This document shows positions 54,008 to 61,588 of a stretch of DNA of 64,000 nt, one piece after another (positions within the stretch are counted from its first letter, which is position 1; every line of letters starts with the position of its first letter). The DNA is from Clostridium sp031626875 (lineage in GTDB: Bacteria; Bacillota; Clostridia; Clostridiales; Clostridiaceae). A model generated the notes under the pieces. That model was given only the letters and a program-made list of their open reading frames with translations, ran no database searches and was not told where the DNA came from. The stretch covers positions 1 to 64,000 of the forward strand of contig NZ_JANDMF010000031.1 in assembly GCF_031626875.1 (NCBI RefSeq), in the 5' to 3' direction. Position numbers and translations under genes: made by a program.

Positions 54008-55357
54008 CTACTTTCCTTCCCTAACATATTTCCAAACTGGACTATTAACTGACTCATTCACTTCTTTTGCAAAATTAATTGCTCCTATAAATCCTCCAAG
54101 AGGATGTTTTCTCTCATGATTATGATCACAAAATGCAACTCCTAACTTATACGCAAGAGGTCTTTCCTTTACCCCTGCAGCTAATATATCTGCACCTTTT
54201 TCTATGATAAACTTTTCTAATTCAGCTGGATTGGCATCATCTAAAACTACTGTCCCATTATCAACTAAGTTATTTATTACTTCATAATCTTCCTTTTTAC
54301 CTGTTTGTGTTCCAACTAAAACTGTATTCATCCCTAACTCTTTAAATTGTTTTATTAATGAAATAGCTTTAAAACCTCCACCTACGTAGATTGCAGCTTT
54401 TTTACCTTTAAGATTTTCTCTATAAGAGTTTAATATAGGAATAATTCTCTTCTCTTCCTCACTAATAAGATCTTTTGCTCTCTCTATGGTTTCTCTATCT
54501 CCAAAAAGGCTTGCTATTTTTAATAGAGAATTCTTAGAATCTTCTAGTCCAACAAAACTTATTTTGATAAATGGAATATCCATTTCAGCCTCCATTTTCT
54601 TAGCAAGCGCTGTCATAGATCCAGCACATTGAACTACATTATAACTTGCACTACTTGCTTTTTTCAGTTTCTCATAACTTGCATCCCCTGTTATTGTAGA
54701 TATAACATTAATCCCAATCTTCTCTAAGTATTCTTTTATTATCCATATTTCCCCAGCTAAATTAAAATCTCCAAGTATATTAATCCCTTTAACTTTTGGA
54801 TAGATATTTCTTCTAAATAAATTCATTAGAGCATCACCTGCTGCTCTATATCCTTTAGATTTATTACCTGAAAACCCTGGAGCCTTTACAGGTATAACAG
54901 GTATAGAATATTTCTCTTCTGTTTTTCTACAAACAGCTTCAACATCATCTCCTATTACCCCTACTATGCAAGTTACATATATAAATATTATTTTAGGACT
55001 ATGATTTTTCATAATCCCTTCTATTGCAGAAGTTAATTTCTTTTCTCCACCAAATATTATGTCCTCTTCACTTAAGTCAGTTGAAAAACTGTTTCTATAA
55101 AGCTCTTCCCCACTTGAAAGACTCCCTCTTATATCCCATGTATAACTTGCACATCCAATTGGACCATGAACTATGTGATAAGCATCTGTTATAGGGTTTA
55201 GGACAACTCTTGCTCCACAATATACACAAGCTCTTTGACTTACTGCACCTGATAAACTATCACTATCACATTTCATTTCTCCATTACAACTATCATCTTT
55301 GCAAAAAATAAAGTCCTCTCTTTCTTTGAGCAAAGATCCTGATACCATCTCTTCCAA
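54008..55357 (-). CDS. nifE: Nitrogenase cofactor scaffold NifE
   Basis: The 449-residue protein is a NifD-like scaffold: QRACVYCGARVVLNPITDAYHIVHGPIGCASYTWDIRG near the N-terminus, IFGGEKKLTSAI, YVTCIVGVIGDDVEAVC and VKAPGFSGNKSKGYRAAGDAL. The C-terminus has GVAFCDHNHERKHPLGGFIGAINFA, where the cofactor-binding histidine lies. With NifN it matures NifB-co into the iron-molybdenum cofactor. The start is probably TTG after AAAGGTG; an ATG three codons later is the alternative. It has its own candidate promoter and a leader of about 90 bases with hairpins, so it can be expressed separately from nifHDK. Confidence 0.93.
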   Translation of the reverse strand: MEEMVSGSLLKEREDFIFCKDDSCNGEMKCDSDSLSGAVSQRACVYCGARVVLNPITDAYHIVHGPIGCASYTWDIRGSLSSGEELYRNSFSTDLSEEDIIFGGEKKLTSAIEGIMKNHSPKIIFIYVTCIVGVIGDDVEAVCRKTEEKYSIPVIPVKAPGFSGNKSKGYRAAGDALMNLFRRNIYPKVKGINILGDFNLAGEIWIIKEYLEKIGINVISTITGDASYEKLKKASSASYNVVQCAGSMTALAKKMEAEMDIPFIKISFVGLEDSKNSLLKIASLFGDRETIERAKDLISEEEKRIIPILNSYRENLKGKKAAIYVGGGFKAISLIKQFKELGMNTVLVGTQTGKKEDYEVINNLVDNGTVVLDDANPAELEKFIIEKGADILAAGVKERPLAYKLGVAFCDHNHERKHPLGGFIGAINFAKEVNESVNSPVWKYVREGK

Positions 55358-55396
55358 AAAAAATCACACCTTTCATTTATTAATTGGATGAAACTT

Positions 55397-55431
55397 CAAC
55401 GAAGTCTCTTAAAAATTAGGAAACTTCGTTG
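55397..55431 (-). promoter_or_regulatory. Leader hairpin upstream of nifE
   Basis: On the minus strand CAACGAAGT and ACTTCGTTG form a perfect 9-bp stem around 17 bases. The second arm can pair instead with GAAGT directly after it (ACTTCGTTGAAGT), so two structures exclude each other. No T run follows, so it is not a simple terminator. Confidence 0.5.
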
Positions 55432-55454
55432 GGGCATATGTAATAGAATAACAA

Positions 55455-55482
55455 GTTATAAATGCCATATACTTTCTGTCAA
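55455..55482 (-). promoter_or_regulatory. Internal promoter upstream of nifE
   Basis: On the minus strand consensus TTGACA and TATAAC are separated by 16 bases, in the gap between nifK and nifE. Transcription would start about 90 bases before nifE. Confidence 0.65.
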
Positions 55483-55593
55483 TCAAGTTCATATATTTTT
55501 CTAATGGTAAGCTATTAGAAAAGCATGTAAATAAAACAGAACAACATATTAACTAATTATTTTTGAGAATATGCCTAAGTTTATCCATGATTA

Positions 55594-56958
55594 TTACATT
55601 ACTAACTCCATATCTTTTTCTTCACAATCCCTATCTTTTCTGTCCATCAATGCATTTAGGATAAGCTCAAGTAATCTCATTGCTCCTCTATAGCCAACTA
55701 ATGGCATATATGAATGTACATATCTGTCCATTATTGGAAAACCAGCTCTTACTAAAGGAATATCTTCAGCTCTAGCAATATATTTTCCATGAGTTCCTCC
55801 AAGTAATAAATCAACCTTATCATTCTTAATCCATTGATGTAGTTCAAATAAATCACTAGCTTGTTTACAAATACAACCTTCTATCCCAAATTGCTCAAAT
55901 AAGGATTTTACTTCTACTTCAAATGCATTTCCTGGAGTACCTGTAATTACATACTTAGGAATCATTCCAAGTTCAAGTACAAATTTAGTTAATCCTATAA
56001 CTATATCTGGATCTCCATATATAGCTACAGTTTTTCCACTATAATAAGGATGAGAATCAACCATTATATCAACTAATTGTCCTCTTTCCTCTTCTATTTC
56101 ATAAGGTACTTGTTCTTTACTAAATTTACTTAATTCCATTACAAAATCATCAGTTGATCCAATTCCTATTGGCATATATAACTTTTTATAAGGAATTTTA
56201 AATGAATTTTCTAATTCAATTGCTCCTGCTTCTGAGGCAAATCCTCCAACAGCTAAAGTTTTTTCGCAATCTCCAAGGGCTATGATATCTTCTACCTTTG
56301 TTCCACCTTTAGGGTATAATTCATACTTTCCAGTCATAGGTGCATCTACTACACCACTTGTATCAGGAATCATTGTAAAATCTACTCCCATAAGCTTTAA
56401 TAATCTCTTCATTTCTCTCATATCTCCAGGATTAACGAAACCAGGTATAACGCACATCTTTCCATTTGATGTTCCTGTAGATTTAGATAAATATTTTATA
56501 AAACCTGTTACCATATTAGAAAATCCATTAATATGAGACCCAACATAACTTGGTGTATTTGTATGAACCATATATTTCCCTTCTGGTATATCTATAGATT
56601 CTAAAATAGATCCAATATCATCTCCTATTGTTTCTGAAAGACAAGTTGTGTGTACTGCTATTATCTCTGGGTCATATATATCAAATATATTTTTAGCTGC
56701 AGTTCTTAAATTACTTCCTCCACCAAATACACAAGCACCTTCACTAAATGCTGAAGTTGAAGCAATTGCGGGATCTTTGAAATGTCTTGTTAAAAAAGTT
56801 CTGTGATATGAACAACATCCTTGTGACCCATGACTATGTGGCATACAATTGTGAACTCCAAGAGCTGCATACATTGCTCCAACTGGTTGACATGTCTTAC
56901 TTGGATTTATTTTAAGTGCTTTTCTTTCTTTTATTTCTTGTGGTGTCAAATTAAGCAT
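55594..56958 (-). CDS. nifK: Nitrogenase molybdenum-iron protein beta chain NifK
   Basis: The 454-residue protein carries the three P-cluster cysteines at C23 (KTCQPVGAMYAALG), C48 (HSHGSQGCCSYHRTF) and C106 (AVHTTCLSETIGDD). It also has FVNPGDMREMKRLLKLMGVDFTMIPDTSG and the C-terminal VRAGFPIMDRYVHSYMPLVGYRGAM. It lacks the 50-residue N-terminal extension of the Azotobacter protein, as does the Clostridium pasteurianum protein. With NifD it forms the catalytic tetramer. Its ATG overlaps the nifD stop (TAATG), and GGAGGTGAGG lies in the nifD end. Confidence 0.97.
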   Translation of the reverse strand: MLNLTPQEIKERKALKINPSKTCQPVGAMYAALGVHNCMPHSHGSQGCCSYHRTFLTRHFKDPAIASTSAFSEGACVFGGGSNLRTAAKNIFDIYDPEIIAVHTTCLSETIGDDIGSILESIDIPEGKYMVHTNTPSYVGSHINGFSNMVTGFIKYLSKSTGTSNGKMCVIPGFVNPGDMREMKRLLKLMGVDFTMIPDTSGVVDAPMTGKYELYPKGGTKVEDIIALGDCEKTLAVGGFASEAGAIELENSFKIPYKKLYMPIGIGSTDDFVMELSKFSKEQVPYEIEEERGQLVDIMVDSHPYYSGKTVAIYGDPDIVIGLTKFVLELGMIPKYVITGTPGNAFEVEVKSLFEQFGIEGCICKQASDLFELHQWIKNDKVDLLLGGTHGKYIARAEDIPLVRAGFPIMDRYVHSYMPLVGYRGAMRLLELILNALMDRKDRDCEEKDMELVM

Positions 56959-58544
56959 TATACCTCACCTCCAAAAGTTCCTTCTAATATAGATTCCTTT
57001 TTCCATGGTGGACATGTATATCCCCATGCTGGAGTATATAGCCCCATAGTTAAATCTCTACCAAAATTAACAGCTCCTCTAAATCCAGCATATGGTCCAC
57101 TATAATCATAAGAGTGTAATTGCCTTGATAAAACACCACCCTTTTGAATTACAAATTTATCTTTTATACCTGAAAAGAATACATCTGGTTTAAGTTTCTT
57201 AATAAATTCCTCTGTTTCATAGTGATTTAAGTCATCAACTACAACAGAACCTTTATTCATGTCCTTCATCATTCCAGGATAATCTTCTAACTCCTTAAGC
57301 TGTTTCTTTAATTCTTCTATCTCTTCCTGACTCTTCACAACTTTGAATTTATCTTCAATTTTTTCTACTTTTAATACTTCAATATTTTTTAAATCTGCAT
57401 CTTCTATTATTGTTGGTATAACTTCTCTACCTTCATAATCATCTCTATGTGCAAATTCATAAGCTGCAAGTACTGTTTCTACACCAAAATCCTTTAATAG
57501 CATTTGATAATGATGAGATCTTGAACCACCTACAAATAATGCTGCTTTTTTACCAGTTAACTTTTCTCTATATATAGCCATATCATCTTGTATATTTTCA
57601 AGTTCTTGTGCTATTACCTCTTCTGTTCTAGCTGTTAACTCTGGATCATTAAAGAATGTTGCCATATCTCTTAATGTTTGTATAGTTGAATCCACACCTA
57701 TGAAGTTAACTTTCATCCAACTTGTTCCATATTGAATATTCATCATTTCTGCTATATAATTAATTGAACGGTGGCATTGAACTAGGTTTAAATCAGCTGT
57801 GTGGGCTTTTCTTATATCATCTACACTACCATCACCAGTCATGATTGATATAACTTCATAGCCTATACTTTTTAAAATTCTTCCGATTTCAAAACCATCA
57901 CCACCAATGTTATATTCTCCAAGAATATTAACAGAGTGTTTTTTAGGTTCATAGTCACTTGTTCCAATTAAACTCTTAATTATTGAATTGTTTGCTATAT
58001 GATGTCCTGCTGATTGTGAAACACCTTTATATCCTTCGCAGGCAAATGACATAACTTCAATTCCATACATTTTCTTAGCTTCTGTTGCAACAGCTGGTAA
58101 ATCATCACCTATTAATCCAACTGGACATGTTGCACATATAAATATAGTTTTGGGATTAAATATCTCCACAACTTCTTTAATTGCTTGTCTTAACTTTTTT
58201 TCTCCTCCAAATACAATGTCACTTTCCTGTAAATCAGTTGAAAAGCAATATTCTAAAAAGTTTTTCTCTCCTTCTTCGACTTCTGCCTTGTTTCTTCTAG
58301 TTCCCCAAGAATAATATCCACATCCTATAGGCCCATGAGTTATTATTGCTGCATCCTTTATAGGTCCGAGTACAACTCCTTTACATCCAGCATAACAACA
58401 GCCTCTATGAGTAAGCATTCCTGGAATAGTTCTACTATTAGCTCCTATTTCTTGTTTATCTTCAACAAGTTCTAACATATGTTTTTTTCTATTCTTATAG
58501 ACTTTTGCACTATAATTTTCTAAAACATTATCTACATTACTCAT
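56958..58544 (-). CDS. nifD: Nitrogenase molybdenum-iron protein alpha chain NifD
   Basis: The 528-residue protein carries P-cluster cysteines C49, C75 and C140 (RGCCYAGCKG, HGPIGCGYYSW, CATCPVGLIGDD). Cofactor ligands are C257 (LVQCHRS) and H477 (RQLHSYD). The active-site residues matching Azotobacter Arg96, Gln191 and His195 are R83, Q177 and H181, so the site looks intact. An insertion at about 385-430 (VEKIEDKFKVVKSQEEIEEL and onward) is the one known from the Clostridium pasteurianum enzyme. I chose the ATG of MSNVDNVLEN, which follows GGAGGTG. The gene is coupled to nifK by overlap and lies 17 bases after nifI2. Confidence 0.98.
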   Translation of the reverse strand: MSNVDNVLENYSAKVYKNRKKHMLELVEDKQEIGANSRTIPGMLTHRGCCYAGCKGVVLGPIKDAAIITHGPIGCGYYSWGTRRNKAEVEEGEKNFLEYCFSTDLQESDIVFGGEKKLRQAIKEVVEIFNPKTIFICATCPVGLIGDDLPAVATEAKKMYGIEVMSFACEGYKGVSQSAGHHIANNSIIKSLIGTSDYEPKKHSVNILGEYNIGGDGFEIGRILKSIGYEVISIMTGDGSVDDIRKAHTADLNLVQCHRSINYIAEMMNIQYGTSWMKVNFIGVDSTIQTLRDMATFFNDPELTARTEEVIAQELENIQDDMAIYREKLTGKKAALFVGGSRSHHYQMLLKDFGVETVLAAYEFAHRDDYEGREVIPTIIEDADLKNIEVLKVEKIEDKFKVVKSQEEIEELKKQLKELEDYPGMMKDMNKGSVVVDDLNHYETEEFIKKLKPDVFFSGIKDKFVIQKGGVLSRQLHSYDYSGPYAGFRGAVNFGRDLTMGLYTPAWGYTCPPWKKESILEGTFGGEV

Positions 58545-58561
58545 TAGCATCACCTCCAAAT

Positions 58562-58945
58562 TTAAATTGCATTTTCTCCATTCTCACCATCTCTTACTCT
58601 GTATACTTCATCTATTGGTAGTATGAATATTTTCCCATCCCCTGGAGTTCCAGTAGAATTAACCTCCAAAATTGTATCAACTACAGTTTTAACTTCATCA
58701 TCATTTACTATTAAAGTAATGAATCTCTTGGGAATTAATCTTCCCCTCTCTGTATAATTTTCAGCATAAAGACTAGGTACCTCTTCACCAGCATCTATTA
58801 AACCTTGTATATACGCTTGATCAATTGATTTTTTTCCCCTTCCAAGAACCTTCATGCAAGTAATTGATGGAAAACCTGCTTCTGCAAGGGATTCTTTAGT
58901 TTTGTTTACTTTACTCAACCGAATAAAACACATAACTTCTTTCAT
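58562..58945 (-). CDS. nifI2: PII-like nitrogenase regulator NifI2
   Basis: The 127-residue protein is a PII-family trimer subunit with an extended T-loop. It begins VMCFIRLSKVNKTKESLAEAGFPSITCMKVLGRGKK and ends TPGDGKIFILPIDEVYRVRDGENG. NifI1 and NifI2 together bind NifDK in methanogens and turn nitrogenase off when nitrogen is plentiful, relieved by 2-oxoglutarate. The same role is inferred here from the matching location between nifH and nifD. AGGAGG precedes the ATG. Confidence 0.93.
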   Translation of the reverse strand: MKEVMCFIRLSKVNKTKESLAEAGFPSITCMKVLGRGKKSIDQAYIQGLIDAGEEVPSLYAENYTERGRLIPKRFITLIVNDDEVKTVVDTILEVNSTGTPGDGKIFILPIDEVYRVRDGENGENAI

Positions 58946-58964
58946 AAAGTTTTCCTCCTAAATT

Positions 58965-59291
58965 TTATAATCCTTCTTTACCACTACTTACTGTATATGC
59001 AGTTTCTATTGGTGAAACAAAAATCTTACCATCTCCAAATGCGCCCTTTTCTCCAGTTCTAGAATTTTTCATTATTACTCTTATAACATCATCTTTATCT
59101 TCATCTTTTACTGCAAGTAATAACATTTCTTTTGGTAATTCATCATAATGAATATCTCCAACCTTAATTCCTTTTTGCTTACCTCTTCCAAAAACACTCA
59201 TTTTAGTTACTTCTGGAAAACCTGCGTCTAATAATTCTGAAAGTACTATATTCACTTTTTCAGGTCTTAATATTGCACGAATCATATACAT
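58965..59291 (-). CDS. nifI1: PII-like nitrogenase regulator NifI1
   Basis: The 108-residue PII-family protein begins IRAILRPEKVNIVLSELLDAGFPEVTKMSVFGRGKQKG. It has a T-loop without the uridylylated tyrosine of GlnB, and ends AFGDGKIFVSPIETAYTVSSG. It is the usual partner of NifI2 and the first of the two genes after nifH. AGGAG precedes the ATG; a second ATG two codons later is possible. Confidence 0.93.
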   Translation of the reverse strand: MYMIRAILRPEKVNIVLSELLDAGFPEVTKMSVFGRGKQKGIKVGDIHYDELPKEMLLLAVKDEDKDDVIRVIMKNSRTGEKGAFGDGKIFVSPIETAYTVSSGKEGL

Positions 59292-59316
59292 CTCAACACA
59301 CTCCTAACACTTTTAA

Positions 59317-60138
59317 TTAAATATCCATTAAACCATATTCCATTAATATTTCTTCTAATCTTTCTTGTGTCATTGGTTTAGGAATGACAAATAATTTATT
59401 TTCATCTATTTTCTTTGCTAATTGTCTATATTGATCAGCTTGTTCAGCTTCCGGATCAAATTCAATAACTGTTTGCTTATGAATTTCAGCTCTCTGAACC
59501 ATGTTATCTCTTGGTACAAAGTGAATTAATTGACTACCTAATTCTTCTGCAAAAGCTTTTAAAAGATCTAATTCTCTATCAACTTTCCTCGAATTACAAA
59601 TTATTCCACCAAGCCTAACTCCACCTGTCTTAGCATATTTTTGTATCCCTTTTGAGATATTATTTGCAGCATATAATGCCATCATTTCACCACTTGCAAC
59701 AATATATATTTCTTGTGCCTTACCTTCTCTAATTGGCATAGCAAAACCACCACAAACAACGTCTCCTAATACATCATAAAAAACATAATCTAAATCTGGT
59801 GTATATGCTCCTAATCTTTCAAGCATTCCTATTGAAGTAATAATACCTCTACCTGCACATCCAACTCCTGGTTCTGGTCCACCTGATTCAACACATTTAA
59901 TATTCTTAAATCCATATTTCATAATATAATCTAATTCAATATCTTCCCCCTCTTCTCTTAATGTATCTAAAACCGTTTTTTGTGCTAGTCCTCCAAGTAC
60001 TAATCTTGTAGAATCTGCCTTAGGATCACATCCTACTATCATTATTTTCTTTCCCATTTCACCTAAAGCTGATGTTAGATTTTGTGTAGTAGTTGATTTA
60101 CCAATTCCACCTTTTCCATAAATTGCAACTTGTCTCAT
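59317..60138 (-). CDS. nifH: Nitrogenase iron protein NifH
   Basis: The 273-residue dinitrogenase reductase hydrolyses ATP and passes electrons to NifDK. It starts RQVAIYGKGGIGKSTTTQNL (P loop), with the arginine target region CVESGGPEPGVGCAGRGI and the cluster cysteine in DVLGDVVCGGFAMPIREGKAQEIYIV. I chose the ATG of MRQVAIYGK because AAGGAGG lies eight bases upstream; a longer in-frame start adds 16 residues unlike the family. It is the first gene of the nif operon, with a leader of over 200 bases that contains a terminator-like hairpin. Confidence 0.98.
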   Translation of the reverse strand: MRQVAIYGKGGIGKSTTTQNLTSALGEMGKKIMIVGCDPKADSTRLVLGGLAQKTVLDTLREEGEDIELDYIMKYGFKNIKCVESGGPEPGVGCAGRGIITSIGMLERLGAYTPDLDYVFYDVLGDVVCGGFAMPIREGKAQEIYIVASGEMMALYAANNISKGIQKYAKTGGVRLGGIICNSRKVDRELDLLKAFAEELGSQLIHFVPRDNMVQRAEIHKQTVIEFDPEAEQADQYRQLAKKIDENKLFVIPKPMTQERLEEILMEYGLMDI

Positions 60139-60265
60139 TTGATTTTCCTCCTTCAATTTTAATTTTTTATATATACAACTTTTCATATATTGAAAAAGTT
60201 ATAAACATAGTTAAAACAAAAAGACATCATTTCTTAATTATTTAGAAAAGACGCCTTTGTCTGAG

Positions 60266-60319
60266 ATAAGAAAAATGAGGTCTAAATTCTAACTAGTATG
60301 TTAAAATTTAGACCCCATT
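60266..60319 (-). terminator. Terminator-like hairpin upstream of nifH
   Basis: On the minus strand GGTCTAAATTTTAAC and GTTAGAATTTAGACC form a 15-bp stem with one mismatch and a six-base loop. Flanking ATG/CAT bases extend it, and TTTTTC follows. It lies 128 bases before nifH and 134 bases after the repeat-protein stop. It either ends the upstream gene or works as an attenuator in the nifH leader, if the promoter at 60392-60420 is used. Confidence 0.75.
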
Positions 60320-60391
60320 GTCCTCTTCATGATTTTATTGTATTCATAATATCACACATTAATGTTAATTTATATTAAAATTTGTATATTT

Positions 60392-60420
60392 ATGATAAAA
60401 ATATTTGAATATATTTTCAA
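60392..60420 (-). promoter_or_regulatory. Candidate nifH promoter
   Basis: On the minus strand TTGAAA and TATCAT are separated by 17 bases. It lies upstream of the terminator-like hairpin, about 260 bases before the nifH start. I saw no equally good promoter between the hairpin and nifH. Confidence 0.45.
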
Positions 60421-60421
60421 A
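60404..60421. promoter_or_regulatory. Inverted repeat over the candidate nifH promoter
   Basis: TTTGAA and TTCAAA form perfect 6-base arms around a 6-base centre, covering the -35 box of the candidate nifH promoter. It is a possible operator. Confidence 0.35.
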
Positions 60422-60452
60422 AATCACTTTACAAATTGAAAACGAATTCTTT

Positions 60453-61370
60453 TTATAAATCTCCCTTTAGTGTTAATGTCTTCCCAACTAATGTGTAAAT
60501 CTCAAAAGAATTTTCATTAATTTTATATTTATCTTCATTAATTTTAATATCATTCTCAAAAAATTCTATACAAACTGGTACTGTTGTATTTATATCTCCT
60601 ACATACTTCTTTATGGTTTTAGAAGAATATATTTCCTTTTCACCTTCTCTATTTGTAACTTCTATCTTATTTGTACTTGTTATTAATGACTTAATACTTC
60701 CATTTTCATTGAATTTTAATGAATTATCTTCCCCATGAATACCTATTGCACTTTTATCAAAAGCATCAATAATCCCAATAGGTGTTTTTATAGGAGTTGG
60801 TATTGCTGGTTCACATGAACTAATTTCTCCATCTTCATAAAATGATAATCCAATTCTTATATTTATTAATTCATCTTTGATTTTTAGTTTTATTCTTTCT
60901 TTTGACCATAAAGTAACACTTTTAATTTTTCCTGACTTGAAAAAAAATAATGATATAATTTTAGAAGAAAAATCTACTTTTCTTGTATGTATTATATATT
61001 TATTAGCCAACTTATACTCATCTTCCTCTGTCCAATAAGCAGATAATTTTCCATCTAAGGGAAATAACCTTTTTATCTTCCCATCTTCATAAAATACTAT
61101 CTTCTCTGCTGAAAAATCACCAACATCAGTATTTACAGTTATTTGTTCATTTAGAGCCAAAGATTTTATATTTCCATTTTTATAAAATCTTACTGATGGC
61201 AATTCTTTCCTTCTTTCCTTAACCTCTTCATATAGTGGAATAAATTTATTCCCTGATATATTTAATTCACTTTTTTCATTTAAAATAAAATATTCATATT
61301 CTCCTGAATTATATTTTCCTATAGTAGCAACCCCATTTAAGACTCCATATTTAGTTGTAATTCTATTCAT
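60453..61370 (-). CDS. Repeat protein of unknown function beside nifH
   Basis: The 305-residue soluble protein contains five copies of a 13-residue motif of the form F-Y-x-x-G-x-I-K-S-L: VRFYKNGNIKSLAL (60-73), IVFYEDGKIKRLFP (91-104), LFFFKSGKIKSVTL (141-154), LSFYEDGEISSCEP (175-188) and LKFNENGSIKSLIT (218-231). They are spaced 31-50 residues apart. TKYGVLNGVATIG near the start and TPIGIIDAFDKSAIG later also look related. The pattern resembles MORN-like or other beta-hairpin repeats. It has no signal peptide or membrane segment. AAGGGGG precedes the ATG. It is upstream of nifH on the same strand and divergent from the AnfO-mod genes, which suggests but does not prove a link to nitrogen fixation or molybdenum. 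Confidence 0.75.
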   Translation of the reverse strand: MNRITTKYGVLNGVATIGKYNSGEYEYFILNEKSELNISGNKFIPLYEEVKERRKELPSVRFYKNGNIKSLALNEQITVNTDVGDFSAEKIVFYEDGKIKRLFPLDGKLSAYWTEEDEYKLANKYIIHTRKVDFSSKIISLFFFKSGKIKSVTLWSKERIKLKIKDELINIRIGLSFYEDGEISSCEPAIPTPIKTPIGIIDAFDKSAIGIHGEDNSLKFNENGSIKSLITSTNKIEVTNREGEKEIYSSKTIKKYVGDINTTVPVCIEFFENDIKINEDKYKINENSFEIYTLVGKTLTLKGDL

Positions 61371-61476
61371 TAAGCATGCCCCCTTACTTTTTTGTTATTC
61401 TAACACCTTTTCCAAATTTAAACAATAAGAATCCTTCTTTACATTAGTAAAAAAATCTTTAACTGTAAAAAATATC

Positions 61477-61504
61477 TTGACAAATTCAGATTATGAGTTA
61501 AACT
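61477..61504 (+). promoter_or_regulatory. Promoter of the anfO-modABC operon
   Basis: TTGACA and TAAACT are separated by 16 bases on the plus strand, about 85 bases before the anfO start. Confidence 0.65.
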
Positions 61505-61533
61505 TAAAATAAAAAATTAGATATTGGGGATGC

Positions 61534-61565
61534 AAGGGCGCAGTTTATTATTGTGTCTTTTTTTT
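61534..61565 (+). terminator. Terminator-like hairpin in the anfO leader
   Basis: AAGGGCGCA and TGTGTCTTT form a 9-bp stem, with several G-T pairs and a 9-base loop, followed by a T run. It lies between the promoter and the ribosome-binding site of the anfO-like gene, so it could attenuate anfO-modABC transcription. The stem is weak. Confidence 0.45.
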
Positions 61566-61588
61566 ATTTAAAAAGGGGGAGAAATCTT

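Noticed and set aside
60239..60320. ANTAR-type antitermination hairpins in the nifH leader
   Set aside because: The main hairpin has a six-base loop, but its fourth base is not the G the motif needs. The small AGAC-AAAGGC-GTCT hairpin that fits better lies after the terminator, not before it.
60139..60452. A sigma-54 (-24/-12) promoter before nifH
   Set aside because: rpoN is in the window, but I found no TGGCAC-N5-TTGC match in this gap on the coding strand.
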